Source: Streptomyces wedmorensis
GTDB taxonomy: Bacteria; Actinomycetota; Actinomycetes; Streptomycetales; Streptomycetaceae
Direction: 5' to 3'
DNA length: 64,000 nt
Assembly (NCBI RefSeq): GCF_000716445.1
Contig: NZ_JNWK01000044.1
Span: forward strand, 62,001 to 126,000
Below, in pieces: positions 16,839-26,821 of this stretch. The translations under genes were made by a program, and so were the position numbers. Numbering within the stretch: the first letter of the stretch is position 1; the number at the start of each line of letters is the position of its first letter. The notes under the pieces were generated by a model. It made no database searches and was not told where the DNA came from. It was given only the letters and a program-made list of their open reading frames with translations.

Positions 16839-17266
16839 GGTTTCCCCCTACCAGGTTGTGACCGCAAGCTTTCGTACCACGATAGCCGCCAAGGACCGTT
16901 TACGGGGCGGCTGTTGGCGAGAATGATGCGGACGATCCGGGCCCTACGCTGGGGCGCGCCACCCTGGCATATGCCCACGTCATGAGTGCCGTGGAGAGTC
17001 TGAGGTCAGGGCGGTGCGCGACGGTGCTCGTGAGCGCGTTCGGCCGGTGGCGAACGGGAGATTTTTTACGGGGAAGCGGACCCGGCCACGGCTCTCCGGG
17101 TGGCCGAGAACCCTCGGTGGCCCCCGGAATAACCGGAGACACCCTCCTGTTGTAGCCCTGATGTATCCGAGACGCGTTCGGCTACGCATCCGGAGAGGTG
17201 TCCGTCCGGGTGCCGCGGGGCGCGCCCGGACAAGGATTCGCACATGGGCCGAGGAGGGTCTCGACG
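16839..17266. other. Divergent intergenic region, IclR / flavin monooxygenase
   Basis: 428 bases with no supportable gene; the short frames lack ribosome sites. There is a T-rich pocket (GATTTTTTAC) at about 17060-17069. The ribosome site GAGGAGGG of the rightward gene is at 17251. No clear operator stood out. Confidence 0.5.
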
Positions 17267-18358
17267 GTGACCGACGCTATTCGAGGAGAGGCGCGGGGCA
17301 ACGCGCCCGTACCGCTGTCCGTGCTGGACCTGGTGACCGTCGGCAGCGGGCGGACCGCGACCCAGGCGCTGGCGACCAGCGTCGAGCTGAGCCGGCTCGC
17401 CGAGCGGCGCGGCTTCCACCGCCACTGGGTGGCCGAGCACCACTCGATGCCGGGAGTCGCCTCCTCCTCCCCGGCGGTGATCCTCGCCCACCTCGCCGCC
17501 CACACCCGCCGCATCCGGCTCGGGTCGGGCGGCGTCATGCTCCCCAACCACGCCCCGCTCGTCATCGCCGAGCAGTTCGGCACCCTGGAGGCCTTCGCCC
17601 CGGGCCGGATCGACCTCGGGCTTGGGCGCGCGCCCGGCACCGACGGGGCCACGGCGGCGGCCCTGCGGCGCACGGACACCCTGAACGAGGGCGCGGACGA
17701 CTTCCCGGAGCAGCTCTCCGAGCTGACCCGGTTCCTGGACGACGACTTCCCGGACGGGCACCCGTACGCCCGGATCCACGCCGTGCCCGGGCCGGTGCAG
17801 GGCCCCGAGGGGCGACCGCCGGTCTGGCTGCTCGGTTCGTCCGGCTTCAGCGCCCGGCTCGCCGGCCTGCTGGGCCTGCCCTTCGCCTTCGCCCACCACT
17901 TCTCGGCGCGGAACACGATCCCGGCGCTCGACCTCTACCGGGAGTCGTTCCGGCCCTCGGCGGTCCTCGACGCCCCGTACGCGATGATCGGCGTCTCGGC
18001 GCTCGCGGCCGACGGGGCGGCGGAGGCCCGCCGCCAGGTCCTCTCCGGCGCCCTCGCGATGCTGCGGCTGCGCACGGGACGGCCGGGTCTGGTGCCGACG
18101 CCCGAGGAGGCGGAGGCGTACGGATTCAGCCCCGCGGAGCGGGAGTTCGTGGACGGCTGGCTGGCGAACGTCGTGTACGGCACCCCGGACGAGGTCCGTA
18201 CGGGCCTGGACGACCTGCGGAAGCGGACGGGCGCCGACGAGCTGATGATCACGGCCAACGCGCACGGAGGGGACGCCCGGTTGCGGAGCTACGAACTGAT
18301 CGCGGACGCGTACGACCTGCCGGAGCTGCCGGAGCTGCCGGAGCTTCCGGAGGGGTAG
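17267..18358 (+). CDS. LLM-class flavin-dependent oxidoreductase (luciferase-like monooxygenase)
   Basis: 363 aa from the GTG that follows GAGGAGGG by about 8 bases; an ATG further up has no good ribosome site. The bacterial-luciferase TIM-barrel motifs are present: VLDLVTVGSGRTATQAL, HWVAEHHSMPGVASSSPAVILAHLAAHT, IRLGSGGVMLPNHAPLVIAEQFGTLEAFAPGRIDLGLGRAPG. The spacing matches the MsnO8-like subgroup. The C-terminus ends in a PELPELPELPEG run made by tandem GAGCTGCCG. Substrate unknown; likely FMNH2 or F420 dependent. Confidence 0.9.
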   Translation: MTDAIRGEARGNAPVPLSVLDLVTVGSGRTATQALATSVELSRLAERRGFHRHWVAEHHSMPGVASSSPAVILAHLAAHTRRIRLGSGGVMLPNHAPLVIAEQFGTLEAFAPGRIDLGLGRAPGTDGATAAALRRTDTLNEGADDFPEQLSELTRFLDDDFPDGHPYARIHAVPGPVQGPEGRPPVWLLGSSGFSARLAGLLGLPFAFAHHFSARNTIPALDLYRESFRPSAVLDAPYAMIGVSALAADGAAEARRQVLSGALAMLRLRTGRPGLVPTPEEAEAYGFSPAEREFVDGWLANVVYGTPDEVRTGLDDLRKRTGADELMITANAHGGDARLRSYELIADAYDLPELPELPELPEG

Positions 18359-18436
18359 ATCCGGCCCGAATCCCGGATTCCGGCAGCGGGTTGGTTCGTT
18401 CCGGAACCGCCCCCGCCGCACCCCTAAGTGAACCTT

Positions 18437-18476
18437 AAACCGCTCGTCACCGATGGTGGCGGGCGGTTTCTTTTTG
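18437..18476 (+). terminator. Intrinsic terminator with T-run
   Basis: Arms 18437-18451 and 18455-18469 pair over 15 bp (two G-T pairs) around GAT, followed by CTTTTTG. It ends the flavin monooxygenase transcript and insulates the chitinase promoter. Confidence 0.9.
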
Positions 18477-18511
18477 TGCTGCACCCCTCTGACAAGGGCT
18501 TTCGCCGTCAA

Positions 18512-18544
18512 ATTGGTCTAGTCCTCAATCTGGTTCAGACCATT
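18512..18544. promoter_or_regulatory. Paired DasR-type boxes in the chitinase promoter
   Basis: Two 12-base direct repeats, TGGTCTAGTCCT near 18514 and TGGTTCAGACCA at 18531-18542, spaced 17 bases start to start. The second is a good dre palindrome; the first keeps the left half. This layout matches the paired repeats known from Streptomyces chitinase promoters. Confidence 0.85.
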
Positions 18545-18625
18545 GACGTGCCGTTCACGCGGCGGCTATCACTTCCTCAGCTCTTGTACGGCACCACCCA
18601 GTACTCCCCCCATCGGAGGCCGCAC

Positions 18626-20326
<1,701 letters not shown>

Positions 20327-20371
20327 GCGCCTGACCTCCCTCCGGCCTGACCGGCCGAACCCCGCATGACC

Positions 20372-20410
20372 ACTGCCCCCGCCCGGAATGTCCCTCCGGC
20401 CGGGGGCAGT
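20372..20410. terminator. Hairpin between convergent chitinase and GGDEF/EAL genes
   Basis: Arms 20372-20387 and 20395-20410 pair at 15 of 16 positions. It lies 17 bases before the stop of the leftward gene, so it can serve both directions. Confidence 0.75.
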
Positions 20411-20427
20411 TCCATGCCCGGGCCCGG

Positions 20428-22332
20428 TCAGACCGGAAGCGGCTCCGAGCCGATGAGTTCGGCGATGCGGTCCGGGGCCACCGCGCGCGAGTACAGCCAG
20501 CCCTGGCCGGTGTCGCAGCCGATCCGCCGCAGCCGGTCGGCCTGACCGGAGGTCTCGACGCACTCGGCGGTGACGGTGAGGCCGAGCCGGTGCGCGAGGT
20601 GGACGAGCGCCTCGACGATCAGCTCGTCCGCCGGGTTGGCGTGCTCCTCGTCCTGGAAGCCCCGGACGAAGGAGCCGTCGAGCTTGAGGACGGAGACGGG
20701 GAGCCGGCTCAGATACGCCAGGTTCGAGTAGCCGGTGCCGAAGTCGTCGATGGCGATCCGCACGCCCATGTCGCTCAGCGCCTGGAGCGCCTGGAGCGGC
20801 CGGCCGGCCGAGCCCATCACGGCGGACTCGGTCAGCTCCAGCTGGAGCAGGTGCGGGGCGAGCCCGGTCTCGGCGAGGATCCCGGCGACGTCCGCGACCA
20901 GGTCGGAGTCCCAGACCTGGCGGACCGCCACGTTGACGCTCACGAAGATCGGGCGCTCGCGCGGATGGTCCTTCTGCCACTGGCGGGCCTGACGGCAGGC
21001 GGTGTCGAGCACCCACCGCCCGAGCTCCACGATGGAGCCGTCCTCCTCGGCGATCCCGATGAACCGATTCGGCGCGAGGGAGCCGAACTGCGGGTGGTTC
21101 CAGCGCACCAGCGCCTCCACCCCGCGCACCGCCCCGTCCGCCAGGTCCACCAGGGGCTGGTACTCCAGGGCGAACTCGCCGAGCTCCACGGCCGGCCGCA
21201 GGGTGGAGGAGAGCGCCTGCCGGGTCATCCGGTGCGCGTTGCGCTCCGGGTCGAAGAGGGTCCAGCGGGCCTTGCCGTCGGCCTTGGCCCAGTAGAGCGT
21301 GGTGTCCGCGGCCTGCATCAGCGCGGTCGCCGTCGTCCCGCGCGCGGAGCGCTCGACCACGCCGATCGACGCGGAGACCGAGAGCCGCTGGCCCGCGAGG
21401 TCGAACGGGTGCTGGAGCGCGCCGAGCACCGAGCCCGCCAGATCGGCCAGTTGCTCCGTGCCGGTGGAGTCCTCGACGAGGATCGCGAACTCGTCGCCGC
21501 CGAGCCGTGCCACGAGGTGGCCGCCGCTGCGGGTGTAGCCGTCGCGGTCCGCGCACTCCGTCAGACGGGCGGCGACGGCGGCGAGGAGCCGGTCTCCGAC
21601 CCGGTGGCCGAGGGTGTCGTTGACGGCCTTGAAGCCGTCGAGATCGAGGTAGCAGAGACCGATCCGCCCTGTTCTGCCATACCCGTACGACTCGTATGAA
21701 CGGTCCGGGCGGTGGGCGGAGGCGACCGACTCGTCCTCCTCCGGGGCGTCCGGCACGGCGGCTTCCAGGGCGGCGGACAGCCGCTCGAAGAACAGCGCCC
21801 GGTTGGGCAGCCGGGTCACCGGGTCGTGCATCTGGAGGTGGCGCAGCCGTGCCTGGAGCTCGCGCCGGTCGCTGATGTCGGAGATCGACAGCAGGACGCG
21901 CCGGCTGTCGGGCACGGGGGCGACGGTGATCTCCGCCCACAGGGAGCGCCCGTCGGGGTGCTTGAGGCGCCGGGTGCAGCGGAAGCGCGAGCGGCGGCCG
22001 CCCAGCACCTCGCGGTACGCGTGCCAGGTGCGGCCGTCGGAGGCGAGGTCGACGAGGTCGGCCGCGGCCTGGTCCCGGAGCGCGCCGGGTTCGGTGCCGA
22101 GGAGCGTGCCGAAGGAGTCGTTGGCGGCGACGACGGTGCCGCCCTCGTCGACGACCGCCATGGCGAGCCGGGAGACCTGGAAGGCGGCCCGGCAGTCGCG
22201 GAGTTCGGCGTCGGTGCGACCCGCCCGCCCCGTGGAGTCCGGGTACCGGGCGTGACGCTCCGTGAGCGCCCGGTCGGCCGCGTGCTGCTCCGGCGGCTCT
22301 GGGTGCACCGGTCCTTCGGGGGTTCCGTTCAC
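20428..22332 (-). CDS. PAS-GGDEF-EAL cyclic di-GMP enzyme
   Basis: 634 aa from a GTG with GGGAG upstream; an in-frame ATG 75 bases earlier has no ribosome site. After about 40 variable residues there is a PAS domain (FQVSRLAMAVVDEGGTVVAAND ... SISDISDRRELQARL). The GGDEF domain has the intact ARLGGDEFAIL signature, and the EAL domain has GVEALVRW, LELTESAVMG and AIDDFGTGYSNL. Both catalytic signatures look complete, so it may make or break c-di-GMP. No TM segment is visible. c-di-GMP controls the BldD developmental switch in Streptomyces. The closest paralogue cannot be named from reading alone. Confidence 0.9.
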   Translation of the reverse strand: MNGTPEGPVHPEPPEQHAADRALTERHARYPDSTGRAGRTDAELRDCRAAFQVSRLAMAVVDEGGTVVAANDSFGTLLGTEPGALRDQAAADLVDLASDGRTWHAYREVLGGRRSRFRCTRRLKHPDGRSLWAEITVAPVPDSRRVLLSISDISDRRELQARLRHLQMHDPVTRLPNRALFFERLSAALEAAVPDAPEEDESVASAHRPDRSYESYGYGRTGRIGLCYLDLDGFKAVNDTLGHRVGDRLLAAVAARLTECADRDGYTRSGGHLVARLGGDEFAILVEDSTGTEQLADLAGSVLGALQHPFDLAGQRLSVSASIGVVERSARGTTATALMQAADTTLYWAKADGKARWTLFDPERNAHRMTRQALSSTLRPAVELGEFALEYQPLVDLADGAVRGVEALVRWNHPQFGSLAPNRFIGIAEEDGSIVELGRWVLDTACRQARQWQKDHPRERPIFVSVNVAVRQVWDSDLVADVAGILAETGLAPHLLQLELTESAVMGSAGRPLQALQALSDMGVRIAIDDFGTGYSNLAYLSRLPVSVLKLDGSFVRGFQDEEHANPADELIVEALVHLAHRLGLTVTAECVETSGQADRLRRIGCDTGQGWLYSRAVAPDRIAELIGSEPLPV

Positions 22333-22688
22333 CGCTCGCTCCCGTACTGCAGTCGGGCCGGTCACATGTGGTCGGGATGGTCGGCCAAGGAAGAGTGAGC
22401 CGATCATAGAGCCCGTGCGGGGGAGCCTTCCAGCTCCGGGGCGCGTGCGAAGGGCGCGCACCCGTGTGGGGAAGCCCACCCCCGTGCGCCGCCCGATCGT
22501 TTCTGCGCGGGTCTGACACGGGTCGACGACGACCTGACCGAATGTGACTTTCCGTGAGCTGAAGCGCGTCCGTGTTGCGTCGACCGCGCGGTGCGCCCTC
22601 ACTCGACCGGGGCAGCGGAAACGTGCGAAACCTCGCAAATCATCACAAGGTGGGTGGGGTGTCCCGCATTCCCGATCCGGAGGTCCAC
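22333..22688. other. Divergent intergenic region, GGDEF/EAL and M6 protease
   Basis: 356 bases, with ribosome sites for both genes at its ends (GGGAG on the left, GGAGG on the right). An AT-richer pocket (GCAAATCATCACAAGG) lies at about 22633-22648. No supported gene and no clear operator. Confidence 0.5.
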
Positions 22689-23939
22689 GTGAGGGGTCAG
22701 CAGCCACCCGGGGGAGTGGAACGCTCGCGGCTGCGTGCCGGAGCGGCGGCCTTCACCTCGCTCGCCGCCCTGGCCGCCACCGGTCTCGTCGCCGGCCCCG
22801 CCGTCGGCGCGCCGACGGCCGGTCCCTGCGCGCTGCCCCGTACCGCGGCCCACCACTCGCTCGGCCTCGACACCTGGAACGACTCCTACCCGCGCCCGGC
22901 CCGCAGCCTCGACGCGGTCATGATCTTCCTGTCCTTCCCGGACTCCGACCCGCTCACCGAGCCGGCCGAACTCGCCGCCGACCACTTCCCCGCCACCAGT
23001 GAGTTCTTCGACCGGGCCTCCTACGGGCGCTTCACCCTGCACCCGCACCCCCGGTCCGCCTGGACCCGGATGCCGAAGGAGTCGGGGGAGTACGACATAC
23101 GGCGGGACTGGGACGCCGGGAAGCGCGCCGCGTACCTCCGCGACGCGATCGCCGCCGCCGACGCGGACGTCGACTTCTCCGCGTACGACATCGTCTACCT
23201 GGTCGCCGACCCGGACGCGCCCGGCGTGGACTCGGACGCCACCAAGGTCGTCAACCTCGACCGGCCCCTGGAGGTCGACGGCACCGAACTCAAGCGGGTC
23301 GTCACGGTCTTCGAGCGGCACCCGCCCGACCGCAACGTCCTCGCCCACGAGACCGGCCACGTCTTCGACCTGCCCGACCTCTACCACCGGCCGGTGGACG
23401 GCAAGGGCGACTGGGACACCCATGTGGGGGACTGGGACGTCATGGGCAGCCAGTTCGGACTCGCCCCCGACATGTTCGGCTGGCACAAGTGGAAGCTCGG
23501 CTGGCTCTCCCGGGCCCAGGTGAGCTGTGTCCAGGGCGCCGGCACCCGGGTCGTCAGCCTGGAGCCGAGCGACGCCCCGCCCTCGGCCGGCGGCACCCTC
23601 GGCACCCGGCTCGCCGTCGTCCGCACCGGCCCCGACAGCGTCCTCGCCGTCGAGGCCCGCAGCGCCGAGGGCAACGACGCCGAGACGTGCACCGAAGGCG
23701 TCCTCGTCTACCGGGTGCGGGCCGACGCGGCCTCCGGCGACGGCCCGGTCGAGGTCGTCGACGCGCACCCGCGCACCGAGGCCTGCTGGGACCGCTCGGT
23801 CTACCCGCCGCTGGCGGACGCCCCGCTGGAGGAGGGCGAGACCCTCACCGTGCCCGGGACCGGCGTCCGCGTCGAGGTCACGGACCGGACCGAGGCGGGC
23901 GGCTGGACGGTACGGATCACCCCGCCGGCCGTCGGCTGA
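22689..23939 (+). CDS. Secreted M6-like zinc metallopeptidase
   Basis: 416 aa from a GTG after GGAGG. A signal peptide ends near VGA-PTAG. The zinc site is HETGH in LAHETGHVFDLPDLYHR near residue 225, followed by GDWDVMGSQFGLAPDMFGWHKWKLGWL, typical of M6/immune-inhibitor-A-like domains. The C-terminal 120 residues are a beta-rich module ending VTDRTEAGGWTVRI. It should act on extracellular proteins. The gene stands alone and ends in its own hairpin. Confidence 0.85.
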   Translation: MRGQQPPGGVERSRLRAGAAAFTSLAALAATGLVAGPAVGAPTAGPCALPRTAAHHSLGLDTWNDSYPRPARSLDAVMIFLSFPDSDPLTEPAELAADHFPATSEFFDRASYGRFTLHPHPRSAWTRMPKESGEYDIRRDWDAGKRAAYLRDAIAAADADVDFSAYDIVYLVADPDAPGVDSDATKVVNLDRPLEVDGTELKRVVTVFERHPPDRNVLAHETGHVFDLPDLYHRPVDGKGDWDTHVGDWDVMGSQFGLAPDMFGWHKWKLGWLSRAQVSCVQGAGTRVVSLEPSDAPPSAGGTLGTRLAVVRTGPDSVLAVEARSAEGNDAETCTEGVLVYRVRADAASGDGPVEVVDAHPRTEACWDRSVYPPLADAPLEEGETLTVPGTGVRVEVTDRTEAGGWTVRITPPAVG

Positions 23940-23971
23940 GGAGCCGCGGTCGGCGTCCGCGCCCGGAACAC

Positions 23972-24005
23972 GAAGAAGCCCCCCGCTTTCGCGAGGGGCT
24001 TCTTC
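23972..24005. terminator. Hairpin between M6 protease gene and tRNA-Lys copy 3
   Basis: Arms 23972-23986 and 23991-24005 pair with one mismatch around TTTC. Same layout as the hairpins beside tRNA-Lys copies 1 and 2; works in both directions. Confidence 0.8.
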
Positions 24006-24011
24006 CGTCTG

Positions 24012-24085
24012 TGCGCCGCCAGGGACTCGAACCCCGGACCCGCTGATTAAGAGTCAGCTGCTCTAACCAACTGAGCTAGCGGCGC
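24012..24085 (-). tRNA. tRNA-Lys (anticodon CTT), copy 3
   Basis: Identical to copies 1 and 2. Its 5' end overlaps the last codons and the stop of the upstream coding gene on the same strand by 10 bases. Confidence 0.97.
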
Positions 24086-24705
24086 CTGCTGACGTCGTAG
24101 ACATTAGCATCCGGATCGGCGGGAGGAAAAATCGATACCCGCACGTCGGCGGCGGAGGCCGCCCGGGCGGCCCGCACGCAGGCCCACAGCACGACCTCGG
24201 GTCCCGGCAGCCACGGGTGCCGGGTGTCCGGGGCGACCAGCCAGCGGGGCCCGGAGGCGTCGGAGGACGGCACGAGCGGCGGCACGGTCACCGCGTCCCC
24301 CACGCCGTGGCACAGCGGCCGCGGAACCGCCTCGCCCCACTCCTCCCAGTCGAGGAGGGCCGGCAGCCGCTGGGCCGTTCCCGGCGCGGCGAACAGCATC
24401 ATCCGGCCCCGGTGCATGGCGACGGGCCCCGAGCCCGGACCCTCCTCCCACAGCCGGTCCAGCATCCGGCGCCCGAAGACCGGGTCCACGTTGACGACGT
24501 CGAAGACCGTCCCGCAGGGGAGCGCCGCCGGAGAGGAGGGACGGGCCTCCCAGCGGGTGAGCGCGGCCCCGTGCCCCCCGGCGGCCGAGGCGAGCCACGT
24601 GGCCCCGTCGGCGGTCACCCGGGCCGTCTGGTGCCGTCCCTCGTCACCCTCCCGGAGGAACCGGAAGACGTCGTGCGGGGTCTCGTCGCGCAGCCAGGTC
24701 GTCAT
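24076..24705 (-). CDS. Conserved Streptomyces-type protein, possibly prim-pol N-terminal-like
   Basis: 209 aa, starting MTTWLRDETP. It has no signal or TM. The order of motifs (ALTRWEARPSSPAAL, CGTVFDVVNVDPVFGRRML, GPVAMHRGRMMLFAAPG, LCHGVGDAVTVPPLVP, GPRWLVAPD, HPWLP) resembles proteins annotated in Streptomyces as bifunctional DNA primase/polymerase N-terminal-like, but the catalytic triad cannot be confirmed by eye. Oddly, its last three Arg codons and stop lie inside tRNA-Lys copy 3 on the same strand. Confidence 0.5.
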   Translation of the reverse strand: MTTWLRDETPHDVFRFLREGDEGRHQTARVTADGATWLASAAGGHGAALTRWEARPSSPAALPCGTVFDVVNVDPVFGRRMLDRLWEEGPGSGPVAMHRGRMMLFAAPGTAQRLPALLDWEEWGEAVPRPLCHGVGDAVTVPPLVPSSDASGPRWLVAPDTRHPWLPGPEVVLWACVRAARAASAADVRVSIFPPADPDANVYDVSRRR

Positions 24706-24880
24706 GCGTCCAGATCTACCCGCCGTAACCGGGCGGTTTCCGAGGGTTCCCGGAATCCCGGACGCGAAGGCCCCGCGAGGAGTATCGTGCGCCCCGCATA
24801 TGCCAGGGGGCGCGTGCGGGACGCACACGCGCCGACCCCCCGCGCGGGGGCGCCGGGGGTGCCGGGGCGCACGGTGCTCC

Positions 24881-24914
24881 GGAGGCTCACGCGCCCCGGA
24901 GGCTCACGCGCCCC
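24881..24914. repeat. Two 17-bp direct repeats
   Basis: GGAGGCTCACGCGCCCC occurs at 24881-24897 and again at 24898-24914, just downstream of the next leftward gene. A small tandem duplication in a non-coding spacer; no function seen. Confidence 0.7.
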
Positions 24915-24920
24915 GGGGGC

Positions 24921-25283
24921 TCAGGCCTGATCCTCCGCGGGGCGGCCGTTCGTACGGATCAGGTCGCGGCCGAACTCGATCATCTTGACCGCGTAGTCCT
25001 CGGTCCACTGGGCCCGCTCGGCGACGGCCGCGGGAGTCAGCCGGTCGAACCGGCGCGGGTCCGCCAGCTGGGCCGCGGCGATGGCCTGGAACTCGGTCGC
25101 CCGGTCCGTGGCCGCGCGGAACGCGAGCGTCAGCTCGGTCGCACGGGCCAGGAGCTCCCGGGGGTCCTCTATCGACTCCAGGTCGAAGAAGTGCTCCGGA
25201 TCGGCGGTCGCCTCGGCAGGCTCGAAGACCAGCGGGGCCGGCCGAAGCCGCCGCTGTCCGCTCCGCTCCGCGGATTCCGCCAT
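24921..25283 (-). CDS. Small conserved hypothetical protein
   Basis: 120 aa, acidic and largely helical with no signal peptide (ESIEDPRELLARATELTLAFRAATDRATEFQAIAAAQLADPRRF). The ATG has a very strong GAGGAGGAGAAGG site, and a 9-bp hairpin (25308-25316 with 25321-25329) lies in the presumed leader. I recognise no family and assign no function. Confidence 0.7.
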   Translation of the reverse strand: MAESAERSGQRRLRPAPLVFEPAEATADPEHFFDLESIEDPRELLARATELTLAFRAATDRATEFQAIAAAQLADPRRFDRLTPAAVAERAQWTEDYAVKMIEFGRDLIRTNGRPAEDQA

Positions 25284-25415
25284 CGTCCTTCTCCTCCTCG
25301 CACAGGCACGGCCCGGAATCCCGGGCCGTCTTCCATTGTCCCGCGTCCCGCAAGAGCGTGAACCCTCCGCCGCGCGCCCCCGGAAAGCTTCCGATCCCCG
25401 GGCCGGCCGGGGCCG

Positions 25416-26030
25416 TCAGCCGTCGAGGCCGCGCAGCAGCAGGCGCAGCCCGCCGAAGAACTCCTGGTCGGGGCCCACCTCGCCGGCGGTCCGCGCCGTC
25501 TCCGCCAGGTGGGGGAACCGGTCCTCGGGCAGCCCGGCGATGACCGCCGTGCCCTCGCCGGCGAGGGGCCCGAGGTGTTCGAGCTGGATCGCCCCGGTGA
25601 CGTACCCGTGGAGCGCGCGCAAGGCGACGACCCGCTGCCGGCCGTCGATCCCCGCCTCGGTCAGGATGCCGAGCACGGTCTCCGACCAGCGCAGGCCCGC
25701 GGCCGCGTGGTGCCGGTGGGCGAGGGTCAGCGGGACGGCCTCCGGGTGGCCGGCCACGGCGTCACGCAACCGCCCGACCATGATCTCGATCCGCTCCCGC
25801 CAGGGCGTGTCAGGGGCGGGCGGGGTGGCGTCGACGGAGCCCAGGACGCGGTCGACCACGAGCCCTTCCAGTTCCTCGCGGTCGCTCACGTAGCGGTAGA
25901 GCCCCATGGGGCTCATGCCGAGTTCCTTGGCGACGGTGCGCATGGAGAGGGCGGCGAGCCCGTCGCGGTCGATGACGGCGAGGGCCGCGGCGGCCAGTCG
26001 GTCCAGGGTGAGGGAGCGGGGTCGAGGCAT
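25416..26030 (-). CDS. TetR-family transcriptional repressor
   Basis: 204 aa. The HTH is at about 8-55 (LTLDRLAAAALAVIDRDGLAALSMRTVAKELGMSPMGLYRYVSDREEL), with the C-terminal all-helical ligand domain of the TetR_C tetracycline-repressor type (ERIEIMVGRLRDAVAGHPEAVPL). It is divergent from a peroxiredoxin-like gene, and the intergenic space holds two copies of a probable operator, so it likely controls itself and that gene. Confidence 0.92.
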   Translation of the reverse strand: MPRPRSLTLDRLAAAALAVIDRDGLAALSMRTVAKELGMSPMGLYRYVSDREELEGLVVDRVLGSVDATPPAPDTPWRERIEIMVGRLRDAVAGHPEAVPLTLAHRHHAAAGLRWSETVLGILTEAGIDGRQRVVALRALHGYVTGAIQLEHLGPLAGEGTAVIAGLPEDRFPHLAETARTAGEVGPDQEFFGGLRLLLRGLDG

Positions 26031-26043
26031 GACGGTTGACAGC

Positions 26044-26087
26044 GTACGCCATACGCCTACGCTGTTAGGGGTACGCCGTACGCCTAC
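26044..26087. promoter_or_regulatory. Two-copy putative TetR operator
   Basis: GTACGCC(A/G)TACGCCTAC occurs at 26044-26060 and 26071-26087 with one difference, 27 bases apart, between the TetR gene and the divergent peroxiredoxin-like gene. Two phased sites are typical of self-regulating TetR repressors. Confidence 0.65.
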
Positions 26088-26185
26088 GAAGTGGCGAGGC
26101 GCCGCAAGGCGTCCGTGACCTCCCCTGCCCTGCCTCCCAGCCCCGCTGTCCTCCATGACCCCGTGTCCCACGAGGAAGGTGCCCC

Positions 26186-26821
26186 ATGCACACGCCCCGG
26201 TCCCGCACGTCCCGGTCCCGCACGTCCCAGCACTCCGGCAGCCCGCTCCGCAGCGGCCGCTGGGAGTCCGGGCGTTCCGTGCCCGCCCGGACGCTCACCC
26301 CGGTCCTCGGCCCCCCGCTGTCCCTACCGGACCCCGCGCGCCCCACACACGTGCAGTTCCGCCGCTTCGCGGGCTGCCCGGTCTGCAACCTCCACCTGCG
26401 GTCGGTGGTCCTGCGGCACGAGGAGATCGAACGGGCCGGGATCCGTGAGGTGGTCCTCTTCCATTCCCCCGCCGACGAGCTCCGCGAGCACGTCGCCCAT
26501 CTCCCGTTCGCCGTCGTCGCGGATCCGGCCAAGGCGCTGTACGCCGAGTTCGGGGTGGAGGCCCACCGCAGGGCCCTGCTCGACCCGCGCGCCTGGCCGG
26601 CGATCCTCCGGTCCCTGCTCCGCGGCGCCTGGGAGCTGTTCCGAGGGCGGGGGCGGCTGCCCGCCACCTCCCAGCCGGGCGGCCGCCTCGGCCTTCCCGC
26701 CGACTTCCTGATCGCCCCGGACGGCCGCGTCGCCGCCGTGAAGTACGGCGAACACGTCTACGACCAGTGGTCGGTCGACGAACTCCTCGCCCTGGCCGCC
26801 CCGCTCAGGGAGTCCAGCTGA
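26186..26821 (+). CDS. Peroxiredoxin-like (AhpC/TSA-type thioredoxin-fold) protein
   Basis: 211 aa; the ATG follows GAGGAAGGTG. After about 50 unstructured basic/Ser residues the thioredoxin-like fold starts: HVQFRRFAGCPVCNLHLRS with a CPVC pair near 65-68, then IREVVLFHSPADELREHV, DPAKALYAEFGV and GLPADFLIAPDGRVAAVKYG. This layout matches AhpC/TSA-like proteins that reduce peroxides or disulfides. Its 3' end overlaps the convergent helicase gene by 17 bases. Probably controlled by the divergent TetR protein. Confidence 0.75.
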   Translation: MHTPRSRTSRSRTSQHSGSPLRSGRWESGRSVPARTLTPVLGPPLSLPDPARPTHVQFRRFAGCPVCNLHLRSVVLRHEEIERAGIREVVLFHSPADELREHVAHLPFAVVADPAKALYAEFGVEAHRRALLDPRAWPAILRSLLRGAWELFRGRGRLPATSQPGGRLGLPADFLIAPDGRVAAVKYGEHVYDQWSVDELLALAAPLRESS

